Shown here: one piece after another, positions 63,956 to 64,000 of the stretch
How positions within the stretch are numbered: the first letter of the stretch is position 1
Layout: each line of letters opens with the position of its first letter
Assembly: GCA_029465975.1 (NCBI GenBank)
Contig: CM055730.1
Coordinates: 5,472,801 to 5,536,800, forward strand
DNA: 64,000 nucleotides
Direction: 5' to 3'
DNA from: Dallia pectoralis
Taxonomy: Eukaryota > Chordata > Actinopteri > Esociformes > Umbridae
Position numbers and translations under genes: made by a program
Notes under the pieces: model-generated
The model's input: only the letters and a program-made list of their open reading frames with translations
Told to the model about the DNA's origin: nothing
The model's database searches: none

Positions 63956-64000
63956 CCGGTCAACCACTGACAGCCTTATGGCCTGTTCCCGTTCTGAAAG

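Larger units (their letters stand above)
48579..64000. other. adam12 intron 9 of window, incomplete at right edge
   Basis: It begins with GTGAGT. No segment encoding the expected next ADAM exon (YPFPMVF followed by a Cys-rich stretch) was found, so the intron appears to exceed 15.4 kb. Stretches with nothing identifiable: 48600-49050, 49330-50040, 50935-51830, 52150-52600, 53390-54115, 54195-55310, 57205-57705, 60145-60950, 61230-61950 and 62400-62810. 56925-57000 is a short non-repetitive island between CA runs. Confidence 0.7.

Overview
This is vertebrate, most likely ray-finned fish, genomic DNA. The evidence is widely spaced short exons with GT/AG boundaries, abundant CA/GT microsatellites, a degraded Tc1-type transposase, hAT-like MITEs, solo LTRs, and a long interspersed repeat (about 5656-7235) that I recognise from salmonid and pike genomes. 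The species is not determined; Salmoniformes or Esociformes is an inference.

One protein-coding gene is supported: the middle of an ADAM12-type metalloprotease/disintegrin on the + strand. Nine internal exons (4992-5065, 28231-28309, 34962-35038, 36183-36381, 39720-39785, 39979-40050, 41698-41867, 44209-44293, 48430-48578) join in frame into 971 coding bases, about 323 residues. They run from the prodomain through the cysteine switch and a furin-type site to the zinc-binding helix HELGHNFGMNH. Signal peptide exons lie upstream of the window. The rest of the catalytic domain, disintegrin, cysteine-rich, EGF, membrane and tail exons lie beyond the right edge. Everything else is intron.

Layout: 1-4991 is 5' intron with a solo LTR. 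5066-28230 is a 23 kb intron with most of the large minisatellites, including a 3.5 kb array of a 52-bp unit. 28310-41697 holds exons 2-7, separated by introns with 13- to 58-bp arrays and a second solo LTR. 41868-45079 is the strangest part: exon 8 (85 bases) lies between a 2.26 kb array of a 20-bp unit and a 0.79 kb array of a 41-bp unit that has amplified the exon's own 5' splice site. 48579-64000 is the next intron, with a foldback element, long purine/pyrimidine arrays, a Tc1 remnant, a third solo LTR and a TIR element.

By hand estimate about 30% of the window is tandem repeat. Almost all long open frames are translations of repeats lacking stop codons, and they are not called as genes. 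No tRNA, rRNA, CRISPR array or second gene was recognised. All homology statements come from reading the sequence and remembered family features, not from a search.
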